Position numbers and translations under genes: made by a program. Positions 10,096 through 21,109 of a stretch of 62,500 bases of DNA are shown here, one piece after another (the first letter of the stretch is position 1; each line of letters begins with the position of its first letter). The stretch lies in NCBI GenBank assembly GCA_009746045.1, contig RPFO01000165.1, positions 3,635,918-3,698,417 on the forward strand. Direction: 5' to 3'. Below the pieces are notes generated by a model, which was not told the origin of the DNA, ran no database searches, and was given only the letters and a program-made list of their open reading frames with translations. The stretch comes from Mesostigma viride (lineage: Eukaryota; Streptophyta; Mesostigmatophyceae; Mesostigmatales; Mesostigmataceae).

Positions 10096-11981
10096 GGGGA
10101 CGTGGCGCGCCGAATATTTTCCGCGCCAAAAAATTCGCGGTACCGTCCGTACGGTGTATAATGTGTGCCCGGACCGCTCAACACTCGCGGAGGTGGCCAT
10201 GGCGGCATGCCTTTATGCAATATTAATCGATATGGCACGTAAACAGCTAGAAAAAATGCTTGAATTTCGCAGAAGATTAGTTGATGACCTCATTTCATGG
10301 CGGAAAGTTTACGGTTTGCAATATCGCTAATTTCTCGAACGGCTACGGGCGCGGGGGTCCAGGATATAATTTCTCTTGCGGATCATGAAATTTAATGCAG
10401 GTTTACGGCAGCTATTGTGAGGCAACGTAGGCTCTAAAGACCGATTATGAAGCTTAATTAATGGCGTTGTCGAGTTTGTGCCGAAGCTTCCCGGTTTCTT
10501 TTACATTTCCGGCATTCAAGGTAAGAACCTACGCAGGCCTGCGCATGTCGCCTTCGACGTATTCACGGAAGGCGCACCTTCCTTGTTCGCCTGATCAATG
10601 GATGATGTCTTTTATTGTTCGAGCTTGCGTGCCAGTTTATGCATGAAACATTTCCACGCAGGCAGGTGCATTGACGTCGGCCTTTCGCCTTTTTTTCGGG
10701 CAGTTTCCCTGCAGGAAGCGCTCCATTTCTTTCGGTTGCATCGTCAGATTCCTAGCAATTTCGTACAATTTCGTGTAGTTTGTGGCTGGCATGCTAAATG
10801 CGCCGAGGTCAAGTTGTTGGTAATGTGTTGACATTTGTTTTCCATAATCCTTTGGACATGAGCTTGCTCAGACGCTTTGTTATGTGCCGGATCTGACACG
10901 CCTGTTTTAGTAACGACATCCGGCATGTGCCAAGAGGCTAACAAGCTGGCATCAGCTTCTTAGCAAATTGCCATATTGGAAAGGAAGGTGAGAGTGGTTC
11001 TTTTGCTGGCCATACTGCATGAGTGGCATTGCATTAGATAGGTGTTTATATTGCTTTCCTTGAGCTATGACCATTAAGACTTCCCTGCTATGTGTGCAGC
11101 AAGGCAAGCTGGATAGGATGTGAATGGTTGGCAGACAACATGTATGATTTGCTGCCAAGTTTGCAGGCTGCAGTTGCCTCTATTGCTTGGGCAGTCTTTC
11201 TAAGGTTTTTACACGTATACTTGCTGAGTTCTTGGCATAAATTTACATGGTAACCTTGGGCTGAGCATAGTGTATGCTCTCTTGGTGCGTGTATGCCTAG
11301 CGATGGTGTTGCTATGCGCACGCTGGCAAGGCTGGCCATGCTGAGGGCAGGGGAGGGCAGATGAGGTGCCCAGCCTTTTCTTATGTTGTGTGATCGAGTT
11401 GGGCATGTTTTTTGGCTTCTTGGATGGAAAACATGATGTCTAGGTGGCCTTATACACAGAAAAACCTCATTTAGCGTATGTTCAGGTTTTAGCACGCAAA
11501 ACCTTATAACTTGAGCTAGACTTGTCGGAATGACCTGGGACTTGGACCACTGCTGTCCCCCTGTTAGCCGGATTTTCGCTTGATTTTGTGGCCTTATTTG
11601 AAGTGTTTATGATACATTTATTCCCAATGTCCGGTAAAAAAAGACCTGTTTTGCGGGAAAATTAATAACTGTTCAAGGTTTTGCCATTTCCATGATGTAA
11701 ATAGCTCAGCAAGCTACACACTCAGGGAACTACAAATGGTTGATTTTTGGTTGCCAACAAATGTGTGCATTGGCTGGGGCATACCCAGCCCTAATTAGCG
11801 TCTTTTTCTATTTATAGCGCAATATTGGCGTATACTTGGGGGTAGTACCCCCAACAAGTGCATGGACAACTCACAAGAGATGTTATTTAGTGCCCGCAAT
11901 CATATTTCAGCATTGTGCAAATGAATTTCAAGTGTTATTACCATAGTTCAATTTTTAAGGGTTTTGGGGTGCCACCTCCCC
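10096..11981. mobile_element. TTAA-flanked DNA element, no transposase seen
   Basis: TTAA at 10092-10095 and 11982-11985 flanks ends that form an inverted repeat: GGGGACGTGGCGC and, reversed, GGGGAGGTGGCAC, matching at 11 of 13. A TTAA duplication is typical of piggyBac-type elements. The surrounding sequence is itself rich in TTAA, which weakens the evidence. The interior (1886 bp) is AT-rich with no convincing reading frame. Both sides are LINE 3' ends. Confidence 0.5.
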
Positions 11982-11990
11982 TTAATTAAT

Positions 11991-12050
11991 CGCATGTTCC
12001 CCTCCCACTGAGGACTTATGCTCACGTGACGCAGTCACGTGTCTATTCCG
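11991..12050 (+). mobile_element. LINE 2 3'-terminal fragment
   Basis: Only the last 55 bp or so of the LINE 2 3' UTR are present, including the stem-loop CACGTGAC-GCA-GTCACGTG. They match 10026-10078 closely. The fragment is joined directly to ATCTAAGACCT and then to another LINE piece. Confidence 0.7.
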
Positions 12051-12061
12051 TATCTAAGACC

Positions 12062-12597
12062 TGCTTCCGGTCGCTTCAAGCTGCTCGGCAGCTGGCTCCC
12101 CGACTGCGAGGACGGCATGACGACCGGAATTGGTATGGCCTGGGCACATCTCCACGAGCACCATTGCTGGTGGAGCAACCCCGCCCTGCCCCGGACTGTC
12201 AAACGCGACCTCTTCAAGGTCGTCATCCTGACGATCCTGACCTATAACTATGGAGCCGAGACGTGGATGCTGACGCAGGAGCTGGAGCAGCAACTCGACG
12301 GCGCGGTCACCAAGATGCTACGTAGTGCGCTCAATATTCCATTATCCTGCACATTAGCCATGAGGATTTGTATGCTGATTTACCATATGCTTCCCACATT
12401 ATTAGGCACAGGCGCCTGGGCCTAGCCGGGCACCTCGCACGCACAGATCAGGTAGACACCGTTGATGGATAGCTCAGCAGGCACCAAGCCCGCCCAACCT
12501 GGGCCGATTTTGTTCTCACAAGTGGCGTGCCCCGGGCCGAGCGCAGCCGGGGCGCCACCCGTGGACTTTCCGGAATAGGCTAGGCATGTATATGTGT
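12062..12597 (+). pseudogene. LINE 2-like fragment, RT C-terminal region
   Basis: A more diverged, 5'-truncated relative of the copies at 8467 and 9105. It encodes GRFKLLGSWLPDCEDGMTT, VVILTILTY, AETWMLTQELEQQL and LAGHLARTDQVDT, with frameshifts after about 12340 and a small insertion in the GAETW block. It breaks off near 12593, where the sequence TGTAACAACC begins. Confidence 0.75.
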
Positions 12598-13684
12598 AAC
12601 AACCAAATCTGACTCGTTGTTACATCCTGAGTTTTGTATTAGTTTGGGGTTTATTTGAGGTCTTTTGGACGAGTATTGAGCAAGTTATTATGAGGCTTCC
12701 CACGTGAAGAGATAATAATTTGGAGACCTGGGCTCGGGCAACTGACTTGTATTATGGACCCTCATTGGTCGTGGCCTGATCCACGTGGGGTTATTAGTTG
12801 GTCGGTTCTGCCAAGTCTTAAATGATCCTTTATGACTCCAGTGCTTATCAAGATTCTGTGATTCCACGTCTGGATTCTGCCACGGGCTGGTGTGTGTGCT
12901 GTTCTGTTACGTGTCTAGTTAGAGGGACGAAAGAATCTTGCCTTGTGTTGCTGTGACCTGATTGGTCCATTTCAGGCTAACGTTGGAGCGTGCTCGACAT
13001 GCACATTGATATTAGGACGTATGGGTCGCCATTGTGGAACGTTGGTTGTGATCTAATCTAACATGGTATAATAAGGTTAAGCTTTATTCATCCGTTCTCA
13101 AAAGCCTCTCTCTTGTTGACCACCTTCAGTTCCACAAAAGTAGTCAAGGATATTACTTGTCCAAGTTGTGTCTGCAAGGGTTGTGGTAATCAAACCACGT
13201 GCTGTGGAATCACCATCTTGACATTTCTCTGGTCTGAGTTGGTGGCCAGGAGTTTGCTCAGTTGGCCATGTCTGCCAAGTGAGCAAACTCAAAGTATGCA
13301 TATTTTGCATCCTACGTGTCAATTTATACATGTCTTGGGTTATTTTATGGGTTGTCATGAATCGTGGCGGAGTTTGGTACCTAGTAGTGGGGGTTGGGAA
13401 CACACCCCTTGACTATAGAGACCCACTAAAGCCCCACCATAAATCATGCAATTTGCACAGTCACACCATGTGGACATGAAAGTGCATATTTTATTCTAGT
13501 TAGGTTTATCATTAATTAAGGCTTATATTATGCATAAACACCAAAGATATCGATAAACAACAAATTGTTAATTTCTTCCCACACTGCAATAACATATTTT
13601 ACAAAAACAGATCAATTATGCCAACCAGGTGATGCAACCCACAGTACAGCTGGAAATTAAACGGTGACCATTTGGTTCACTAGA
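12594..13684. other. Unassigned non-coding DNA, possible LTR-like start
   Basis: No gene is visible. The segment begins abruptly inside a LINE fragment with TGTAACAACC, and a TATA-like GGTATAATAAGG lies near 13065, so a solo or partial LTR is possible. No second copy or duplication was found to test this. The stretch just before 13685 would be the 3' UTR of the minus-strand gene that ends there. Confidence 0.3.
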
Positions 13685-14024
13685 CTAGTCCACAGACTTA
13701 TCAGATTCAGATGTGGCACTGTCCTCAGCACTGGGCTCCTCATCCTCAGACTCTGCCCCCTCACTTGCCTGATCGTTGCCCGGGGAATCAACGGGCGCGC
13801 TACAGCGGCACCCCCTAGTTAGCTGCTGCCTACGCTCAGGGGGGGCTGGAGGGGCCACACGCTCGTCTCTAGCTGTATTGCTCAAGAGCTCCTGCCCGGC
13901 ATTGTGGTCCTTGGCTAGAAGCTCGGGCCGCACAGCACCTGGGCAAGAACAAAGGACTGCTTGTAGATCATCATACGGAAGCACGTCCTTCTCACCGTCA
14001 TCCCACAGCACGGCGGCCAAGCGA
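13685..14024 (-). pseudogene. C-terminal exon of the DUF7869-like gene
   Basis: The minus-strand frame reads RLAAVLWDDGEKDVLPYDDL, then an acidic Ser/Glu-rich tail ending SDKSVD and a stop at 13685. The upstream boundary is exactly the CACTA end at 14025. Across CACTA 1, the far flank near 41186 carries GACGCGGACTCT, and the two pieces join in frame. This tail is therefore the end of the gene whose main part lies at 41186-43214. The acidic tail is low-complexity, and its function is unknown. Confidence 0.6.
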
Positions 14025-14440
14025 CACTAGGAACTCAGGAACCGTAAAAGTGGTAAAAGTGGTAAAAGTGGGTGGTAAAAGTGGGTGGTAAAAAGTGGTA
14101 AAAAGTGGTAAAAAGTGGTAAAAAGTGGTAAAAAGTGGTAAAAAGTGGTAAAAAGTGGTAAAAAGTGGTAAAAAGTGGTAAAACGGTGGGAAAACGCTAG
14201 GAGGAAAGCAGGTGGTAGAATCGTTTTACCACCTTTTACCACCTCAGTTTTACCACTTTACTGTCAAAGTGGTAAAAAATACCACAACAAAGTGGTAAAA
14301 GCGAGGGTGGTAAAAACACGCCACAAAGTGGTAAAAGTGAGGGTGGTAAAAACACGCCACAAAGTGGTAAAAATGAGGGTGGTAAAAAAATACCACGAAG
14401 TGGTAAAAATGACAGTGATAAAAAAGGGGGAAATGCAGAT
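14025..14440. repeat. CACTA 1 left terminal and subterminal repeats
   Basis: After the terminal CACTAGGAACTC come about ten tandem GTGGTAAAAA units (14041-14190), then inverted TTTTACCACC units (14223-14265), then a longer series mixing GTGGTAAAA with CACGCCACAAA and ATACCAC (14266-14425). In CACTA elements such arrays bind the second, TnpA-like protein. Bases 14441-14998 hold no gene; a minus-strand AATAAA near 14507 could end the gene at 14999. Confidence 0.85.
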
Positions 14441-14998
14441 TTTGCCAGCATTACAACACAAGCACTGTTAAGAACAGCTTAACAGGCCATCATTCCAAAT
14501 GGTTTCTTTATTAGAAATAATAATACATCCCATTAACAGTTGTCTCTCTTGATTTACAATGAGGATTTAGCCCCACATTGGGCGTCTCATCGATACGTTT
14601 ACACCATTGTGAAATAACACAGGCCGCATCAAGCCCAGCCAATTAATTTACTTCTTCTTCAGGTGTCATCATGATCAATGATGCTTCTTTGCATGAACAA
14701 AGCCACACAGTTGCCAGCACTCATGCTCTGGAGGCCTGCAGGCACACAGAGCACCACCATTGAAGAGGACACAAGGAAGAGGGCAGCAAGGCAGGGGGGG
14801 GGGGGGCAGTCAGGCACGGCAGATAGTTGTTGCCCAGCAAAACATCCTATGGTGAAATGGGTTATGCCTGTGGGTATGATGCATGACCTAGCATGAGAGT
14901 GATACATACATGAGTAACAAAAATATACGCACATGGCAATTGGGTGTGACAACACCACATCACTACATAGCTAAACGTGCTTCAGAAAAAACATTCCA

Positions 14999-17262
14999 CT
15001 AAATTACCGGATCAGGAGTCTGACTCTGGGACTCCTTTGCTTGCCGCTCCAGCTCAACTTTCCGCTGCGCTTTTGCCATCATGGCCTTGATCGCGGCAAG
15101 CTCCAGTTCCGCCTCGGTGAGATCTGGCGCGGAGGGAGCATCAGCAGACGCCGTTGCGGCTGGAGAGCTAGAGGCAGGCGGGATCGCTGGCGCGGAGGGA
15201 GCACCGGCAGACGCCGTTGCGGTCGAAGAGCTAGAGGCAGGCGGGATCGCTGGCGCGGAGGGAGCACCGGCAGACGCCATTGCGGGCGAAGGGCTAGAGG
15301 CAGGCGGGATCGCTGGCGCGGAGGGAGCACCGGCAGACGCTGTTGCGGCCGGAGAGCTAGAGGCAGGCGGGATCGCTGGCGCGGAGGGAGCACCGGCAGA
15401 CGCCGTTGCGGTCGAAGAGCTAGAGGCAGGCGGGATCGCTGGCGCGGAGGGAGCACCGGCAGACGCCTTCTCCTTGGGTGGCGCCCGCGCTCGCTTGGCC
15501 GGTACATACTCATCCGACACCTCCTCCTTCTCCTCTGCTGGCCCCCAACTCTCCTTCAATTTCGCACGTGCGCCTCGAAGGTCGTCGTCAGTGACGTTGC
15601 CCAGAAGGACCCACGCATTCTCGTTGCCCTCGGCGTCACCGTAATGCATCGTGGCAAAGTCAACAAACAGCATTTGCGAGCCCCCATCGCGCTCCACAAA
15701 CCGCGTGTCGTAAGGGGCCTTGAGCTTCGGCTTCACCTCCACCACTTTGCCAGGCTCCCAAACATACGCAGCCGGCCGCGCCCCATCGCGCTCGTACTTG
15801 TACCTTTGTGCCACGAAGGCCCCGTACAGTGCTTCTCCGAAACCACCAGGGCCCGGTCGCTCTTGAACCACCGCGGTTGGCAGTAAGGTGCTCAGATAGT
15901 GCGCAAGCCCCAAGTCCATGGGACCACTAGGAAGCTTTCGCTTTGCAGCCGGCTTCTTGCTGGCGGCCGGCTTGTTGCTGGCGGCCGGCTTGTTGATGGC
16001 GGGGCGCGATGTGATGGGCTCGAAGACATCTGGCTTGATGGGAGGCACACGAGCAGGCGGGAGACCATCCGGCATTGGCAGGTCGGCCAGCTTGGGCACC
16101 GCAGTGGGCGGCTCCACGGTGTTGTTGGGCACCGGAGGGGACGGCTGCACAGCGTTGCTGGGCACCGGAGGGGGCGGCATGACAGGCTGCGTGCCAACGG
16201 GAGGGGGCGGCGGTACAACCTTCTTGGCCACCGGAGGGGGCGGCATGACAGGCTGCTTGGGAACGGGAGGGGGCGGCGGTACAACCTTCTTGGCCACCGG
16301 AGGCGGCGGCCTCACATCTGATACCTCCACAGGTGTAGGCGCGTACCCTGCGACTTCCTGCTCTAACTCCTCCTCAAGGGCTTGGAGCCGAGCTCTGAGT
16401 CTCCGAATTTCATCTGCTCGGACGCCTGTGGCATGCTGCACAGGCTTGGCCTCCGGCCTGACCTCCGGCTTGACCTCCGGCTTGACCTCCGGCTTGACCT
16501 CCGGCTTGACCTCCGGCTTGACCTCCGGCTTGACCTCCGGCTTGACCTCCGGCTTGGCCGCTGGCTTTGCCGCCGGCTTGGCAGCAGGAATTGCCTGCAA
16601 GCAGAGGGCGGGGCATGGAATAAGGACGTTAACATTCGGGAAGTCGGTTAAGAGCAGACCCGCGATGAAAGAAAAAAACAAGAAGCTTGCAGACTCCTGT
16701 AGCTAAAGATAGCGTTATTACCTTTGGCATGTTCGTCACGTCGCCTAGCGCTTGGCGATTTTCCTTCAGGTCGCCGTCATCATACTCGTCCTCGGCGCCA
16801 GCACTCTGCCGCTTTTTGGAGCTCGTGTTGCTTAGCCACCGGCTCATCTCCTTTTTTACGAATTCTTCAACACTTAGGGCTTTGGGTTTGGAGCCCTTGG
16901 GCTTCTGGGGGGTGAGCTCACCAGTCGTCGGGTCTAGCACCCAGCATGATGCCTCATACTTATCCAGCTCGGCACGGTTGTCGTCAGCCACAGCTGTTTC
17001 TAGAAAGTTAATGCAGCTCTTCTTTACCCGGTTAATGAGAGCATCCACCATCATTGGTGCCATCCTGTTCCTTGAGGACATACCCCTCTACCAGGTATGC
17101 ACGGCCAAAGGTCGTTATTTGCAGTCTTAAGGTCCGCACATATTCCTTGGGACCGACGTTTTGTTTCGGCTTTTCCTCTTCGGTCGCTCTTGCATCAAAT
17201 CGCTCCCACTCCTCGGCACTGCACACGTGAGCTGGTCGTAGCACTGCTACCCTTCTCGGCAT
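14999..17262 (-). CDS. CACTA 1 second gene, repeat-rich (TnpA-like candidate)
   Basis: A spliced minus-strand gene divergent from the transposase. The upstream part (17262-16738) gives MPRRVAVLRPAHVCSAEEW and later VEEFVKKEMSRWLS. A donor AAAG|GTAATA at about 16737 pairs with the acceptor CTTGCAG|GCAATT near 16597. The second exon starts with AAKP and then EVKP repeats (12-bp units, 16455-16560), a coiled coil (RRLRARLQALEEELEQEV), a Pro-rich PPPPV section, a central unique region (GFGEALYGAFVAQRYKYE) and five 63-bp repeats (15130-15470) coding GAPSAPAIPPASS. The frame shifts near 17060. The role as a terminal-repeat binding protein is inferred from position only. Confidence 0.55.
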
Positions 17263-18179
17263 TTACAACGTTCGGTCGCACACCACCATGCAGATGACCA
17301 AGGCTGGCTAAGTCCGGAATCCCCCCGTTTTGCGAACGGAGACGGTGCCAACGTATACATGACGCACTGCACCTGCCTCTGTCCGCCGTTGGATTCAGCA
17401 GATCGACGAACCTGGAAGCATCCCGCGCAAAAATTTTTGGAACGTCTTTCGCCAAAAACCACCAACGGCAGCTACACAAACGGCCGGACCGCACGCCCCG
17501 CGCGGGGCCCGCACGCCCCGCGCGGCTCGGCGTGCGGATCGGCTAGACTCCGTACTGCTTGGTACAAGTACAGAGGCCTCAGGAGCTAAGGCTGTACCGT
17601 TTCAGTAGACTTCTACCAATGAGCCCGTGACTAACCAACACTACCGTACACTGACCGTAATATCTACCATTTGAATGACTGAGAAAATGTCCGTTTGATC
17701 AAAAGGGATCGACGACATCGAAAGCGTTGGCGAGCAGACTCAAACTTGCAACGGGTGACTTAGCGGCTATCACGGCGGCGGGTGGCACGCAGGCAGGCAC
17801 CAGAAAGATGGCGGTCGGCTTTTGCTACCCACCCATGGATACCGGACTCGAGCCGATCAGTTACATCGACACACATGCTAGCTGGCCAAATTTCGTGATA
17901 TCTCCTTTCCCTTCCTCCATGGATACCTACATTGTCCAGTTGCATTGGTCATCCTCCAGGCTTCCTCAGTTTTATCGCGAAATTATGGTGGATGCGTTCC
18001 TGGAAATGTGGACAGAGCCGGACTTCATGCTCACTGTTGATTAGTGAGCTGCCAGTGGTCTCACTGCCGCAGACGTCCCAGCGTGGCTCGATTTGTGATC
18101 CCGATGGCAACTGGTTAGCCACGGAGGGCCGGCATTGACCATCAACGGTCGATGCCGACCCTCCATCTAGAGATTGTAA
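17263..18179 (+). promoter_or_regulatory. Divergent intergenic region with a transposase-like fragment
   Basis: This region separates the two divergent CACTA 1 genes and should hold their promoters. GCACGCCCCGCGCGG occurs twice at about 17490-17525 around a palindromic CCCCGCGCGGGG. A 105-codon open frame at 17727-18044 contains SYIDTHASWPNFV, which matches SFIDTHSSWPAFV of the downstream transposase at 10 of 13 residues. It is therefore a diverged partial duplicate of that domain, not a separate gene. Confidence 0.5.
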
Positions 18180-19645
18180 ATGCGTCCAGGACAGACAGTC
18201 GATGAATTCATGGCCGAGGACCCTGACGACGGGTCGGCCAGTGGAGAGGATGCAGCACGCCAGTTTGCTAGACATTATGACGAAGCAGTGGCCAGAGTCA
18301 AGGACGATACGCCATTGTACCCGGGATCTGAGAGCAAGGCCTTGATGTTTACATTGCATTTGCTGACGCTAATGGGGGAAAACTCATGCGCTCAGACCTT
18401 TGCTGATGAGTTGGGAAACGTTCTCCCCGCGGGCAACACTCTGCCCGACAGTATCTCGAAGGCACGGAAAGTGATCAAAGGCTTGGGCTTGGGGTACCGT
18501 GTGTACGATGCCTGCCCGTGCGAGGGTTACTTGTACAAGGACAAGATTACTAAGAGCTGCCCTCTTTGCAAGCTGTCGCGCTACGAGACGTACACTGACA
18601 GAAACGGTGACATCGTCAACTCGCGGAAAGCGCATCGCCAGGTTAGGCACTTCCCCCTGATGGATCGGATTAGGGCCTGGTTCCGAGTCCCGGAAATGGC
18701 GGAAGCCCTTCAGTACGCTGCGAACCATGAAAACAGGGAGCCAGACTCATCCACGCGCGTTGTGGACGGCTTGAAAGGCAGGTTTGCACTTGTTTCTACG
18801 CCTTCTGTTATGCAATGTGTGCAAAAGTATCAAGTTCGAGATTTTTCCTCTGGCGCGTAGCTTTTGTTTGTACTGCTCTGATGGATACCTTTCTTTTTAC
18901 GTCTGGTGTTTCTTGTGCATGGACCTGTTCGTGCAGACAGCCGTGCCATCCAGCACATAAAGAACAACTGGGACTTTCGCAGCCAGCCGCGGAACACCAT
19001 CTTCCTTCTGAATGTTGACGGAGTATGTCCAAGGTCTTTCATTGATACCCACAGCAGTTGGCCCGCGTTTGTTTCCTGTGTGAACTTGCCCGAGTGGGTT
19101 ATGGTGAATGGGCGTTTTTGTCCTATGGTGCTTCTTGTGGGTGCCATGAAGGGGAAGGCACCAAAGAACATGACCATTTTTTTGGACTTGATCGCTGAGG
19201 ACTCAGTTCCTGGTACTGTGGAAGGGGTATTACATTTGTGATGCCGTGACGCTGGACGTGGCCGGTGTTTACACTACGACATTTGTGAGGTCCATTCTTG
19301 CTGGCATAATTCACGACTACCCGGCATACTCCAAGTCCCTGAACATTCCAGATGCAGGGTACTATCAATGCGTCCTACATGGTGATCAGTGGCGTGGGGT
19401 TTTTATCTCAAATGGCCGTATCGTTCTCCTTGGCAATGACCGCATGTTTCCCGAGGGCCGGTGACCCCCGCCGGCCGGCTCACGCTCCTGTTGTTCAGGA
19501 GATGAACCATGCTGGCTACCTGAAGTACTGTGCTACGCTAAAAAAGCAGCCCGAGCCGTTTCTTAAGTTACCGTACTGGGTTCACCTGAAGATCCGTCAT
19601 TTTATTGACGAGTTCCATCTGTGTCCCAACAACTTCAAGCGGGTC
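18180..19645 (+). pseudogene. CACTA 1 transposase, N-terminal part (tnp2 / Transposase_21)
   Basis: This resembles the CACTA tnp2 transposase, which excises the element by cutting at the terminal repeats. Motifs in order are PLYPGSESKALMFTLHLL, GLGYRVYDACPCEGYLY, CPLCKLSRY (zinc-binding Cys), VRHFPLMDRIRAWF, then after an intron (about 18790-18943, acceptor TTCGTGCAG) LLNVDGVCPRSFIDTHSSWP, DAVTLDVAGV and IIHDYPAYSKSLN. Frameshifts near 19220 and 19455 break the frame. The coding sequence stops at KRV, where the gypsy element begins, and resumes at 29812. Start at 18180 is the first Met of the conserved frame; an upstream exon cannot be excluded. Confidence 0.8.
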
Positions 19646-21109
19646 TGTCACGAACGCGAGCTGTGTCATCCGGGCGCCCACTATGCACAAGACCGGTGAC
19701 GTGCGCGAGGAATTTGTTTTCTGCGCATTTTCGACAAAGGCTAGTGACCGGGGGGGGACACTAGCACTTACAGCATAAGAGCGGACGAAAGTGCACGTGC
19801 GCGCGCGCCGGGCCAGGCACGGCTGGGCGCGCAGCACAGACGTACTTGAGCGGACGGCAGCACAAGTGCGCAGCGTCGAGAGGATCATACGCGAGTTATT
19901 GGACAGCTGGAGCTGGAGCTGGAGCTGGAGCTGGAGCTGGAGCTGGACTGCTGGACTTCAACAGCGCCGAGGCTATTGACTGGCCAGGTGTCTTTGTGGT
20001 GTAGAATAGCGGGTCAACGTTATGAGGACTGGACAGAAAATGGAAAAGGACAATTTGCGGTGCGGAGCCAGATCGCTGGAATGAATAATGCGAAATCGCT
20101 GGCAGCCCTACAAAGGGATTTCTTCTAGAAAGGAAAGATTAGAAGCAATGTTTGCTGGGCCACTCACACGCAAGGTGTGAGCGTGCAGATTGTTTGAAGG
20201 ATATTATGCTTCGACCTTGGTGGTCGTGACTCAATGCCGGACATTCCCAGGGACAGAAATGCCGGAGCCTCTAGGAGATGAGATCGGCAACAGGGTAGCA
20301 ATTTAGATTTGTCGGGATGCCTTCCTGCTTTTGTTGGCATGTGTGGTAGAAAGCCAGGACGGCAACTGGAATGCAGTTTCTATTTGCATGGTTCAGGCAG
20401 CAAGATAGTTTGGGCATTCCTGGCTGGACTGACAAGTGTGGCGTGTGTCATGCGTGTGGCATGACGAATGGTTTGGTTCATAGTCGAAGAGGACTCTCAC
20501 GTAGCGTGTAGTCTCTTCGAGTCTCTCGTTAGTGGCCTTCGTGTTTCTCCCTTTCCTTGGGAGCAAGGCCAGTAGCATGTCATGGAGCGCTGCCTAACTG
20601 CGGGCTCGTGAGCATGGAGTGCATCGATATTGAGACTATCAACGTGTTGTAATTGTATTAACTTTCTCAATAAATTCCGCATGTGCGGCTTCATCATCAG
20701 ACTGTGCAAAGTGTGTGTTGTGAAAGCAGTATTCTACAGCAGGGGAGGCAATAAGGTGGTCATCAGGCACGAGGGACAGTTCCTTGTCCTCGGCTGAGAG
20801 CCCTCCTTTCTTTACTCGAAGAGACTACCCGGTAGTCTGCTTCCTTCTGTTCGAAGCCAAGACGTTGGCTTTAGTGTTTATCAACCATCAGCAGTACAGG
20901 GAACGGCCTGGCTGACAGTTTGTAAAGGAAGTGTCTTGAGACAGATTTTAAGAAAATAGAACTAGCCAGAATTTGCTGGCTCTTGTCTTTTTCTGGCAGG
21001 CTAGTCGAGTCGTTATCCTTGACGCCTGTTATAAAGCCTTTGGTTGTTGCTTCTTCTCAGCGAAACCTAGGCTTGTTGGTTCTTGTTTTGCCCATCGGTC
21101 AGCTGGTGC
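19646..21109 (+). repeat. Gypsy 5' LTR and leader
   Basis: The first 554 bp match the right copy at 29131-29670, apart from a (GCTGGA)n stretch with about seven units here (19908-19950) and three there. Similarity stops at GTTTGAAG (20199). The rest up to the gag start has no counterpart in the window, so the 5' LTR end and primer-binding site cannot be fixed. A TATAAAG lies at about 21030, close to gag. Confidence 0.65.

Noticed and set aside
12594-13120. Solo LTR
   Set aside because: TGTAACAACC and a TATA-like box are suggestive, but no second copy, CA end or duplication was found, so it is left unassigned.
16440-16560. DNA-binding heptad (CTD-like) repeat
   Set aside because: The EVKP units are a simple 12-bp expansion; nothing beyond repetition supports a specific function.
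15041-16706. Long plus-strand frames opposite the minus-strand CACTA accessory gene
   Set aside because: They arise from in-frame repeats of the opposite strand and have no family motif; the minus-strand frame has splice sites and a coiled coil.
17727-18044. Independent 105-residue gene
   Set aside because: Its only recognisable part is a diverged piece of the adjacent transposase, and it ends before the transposase frame.
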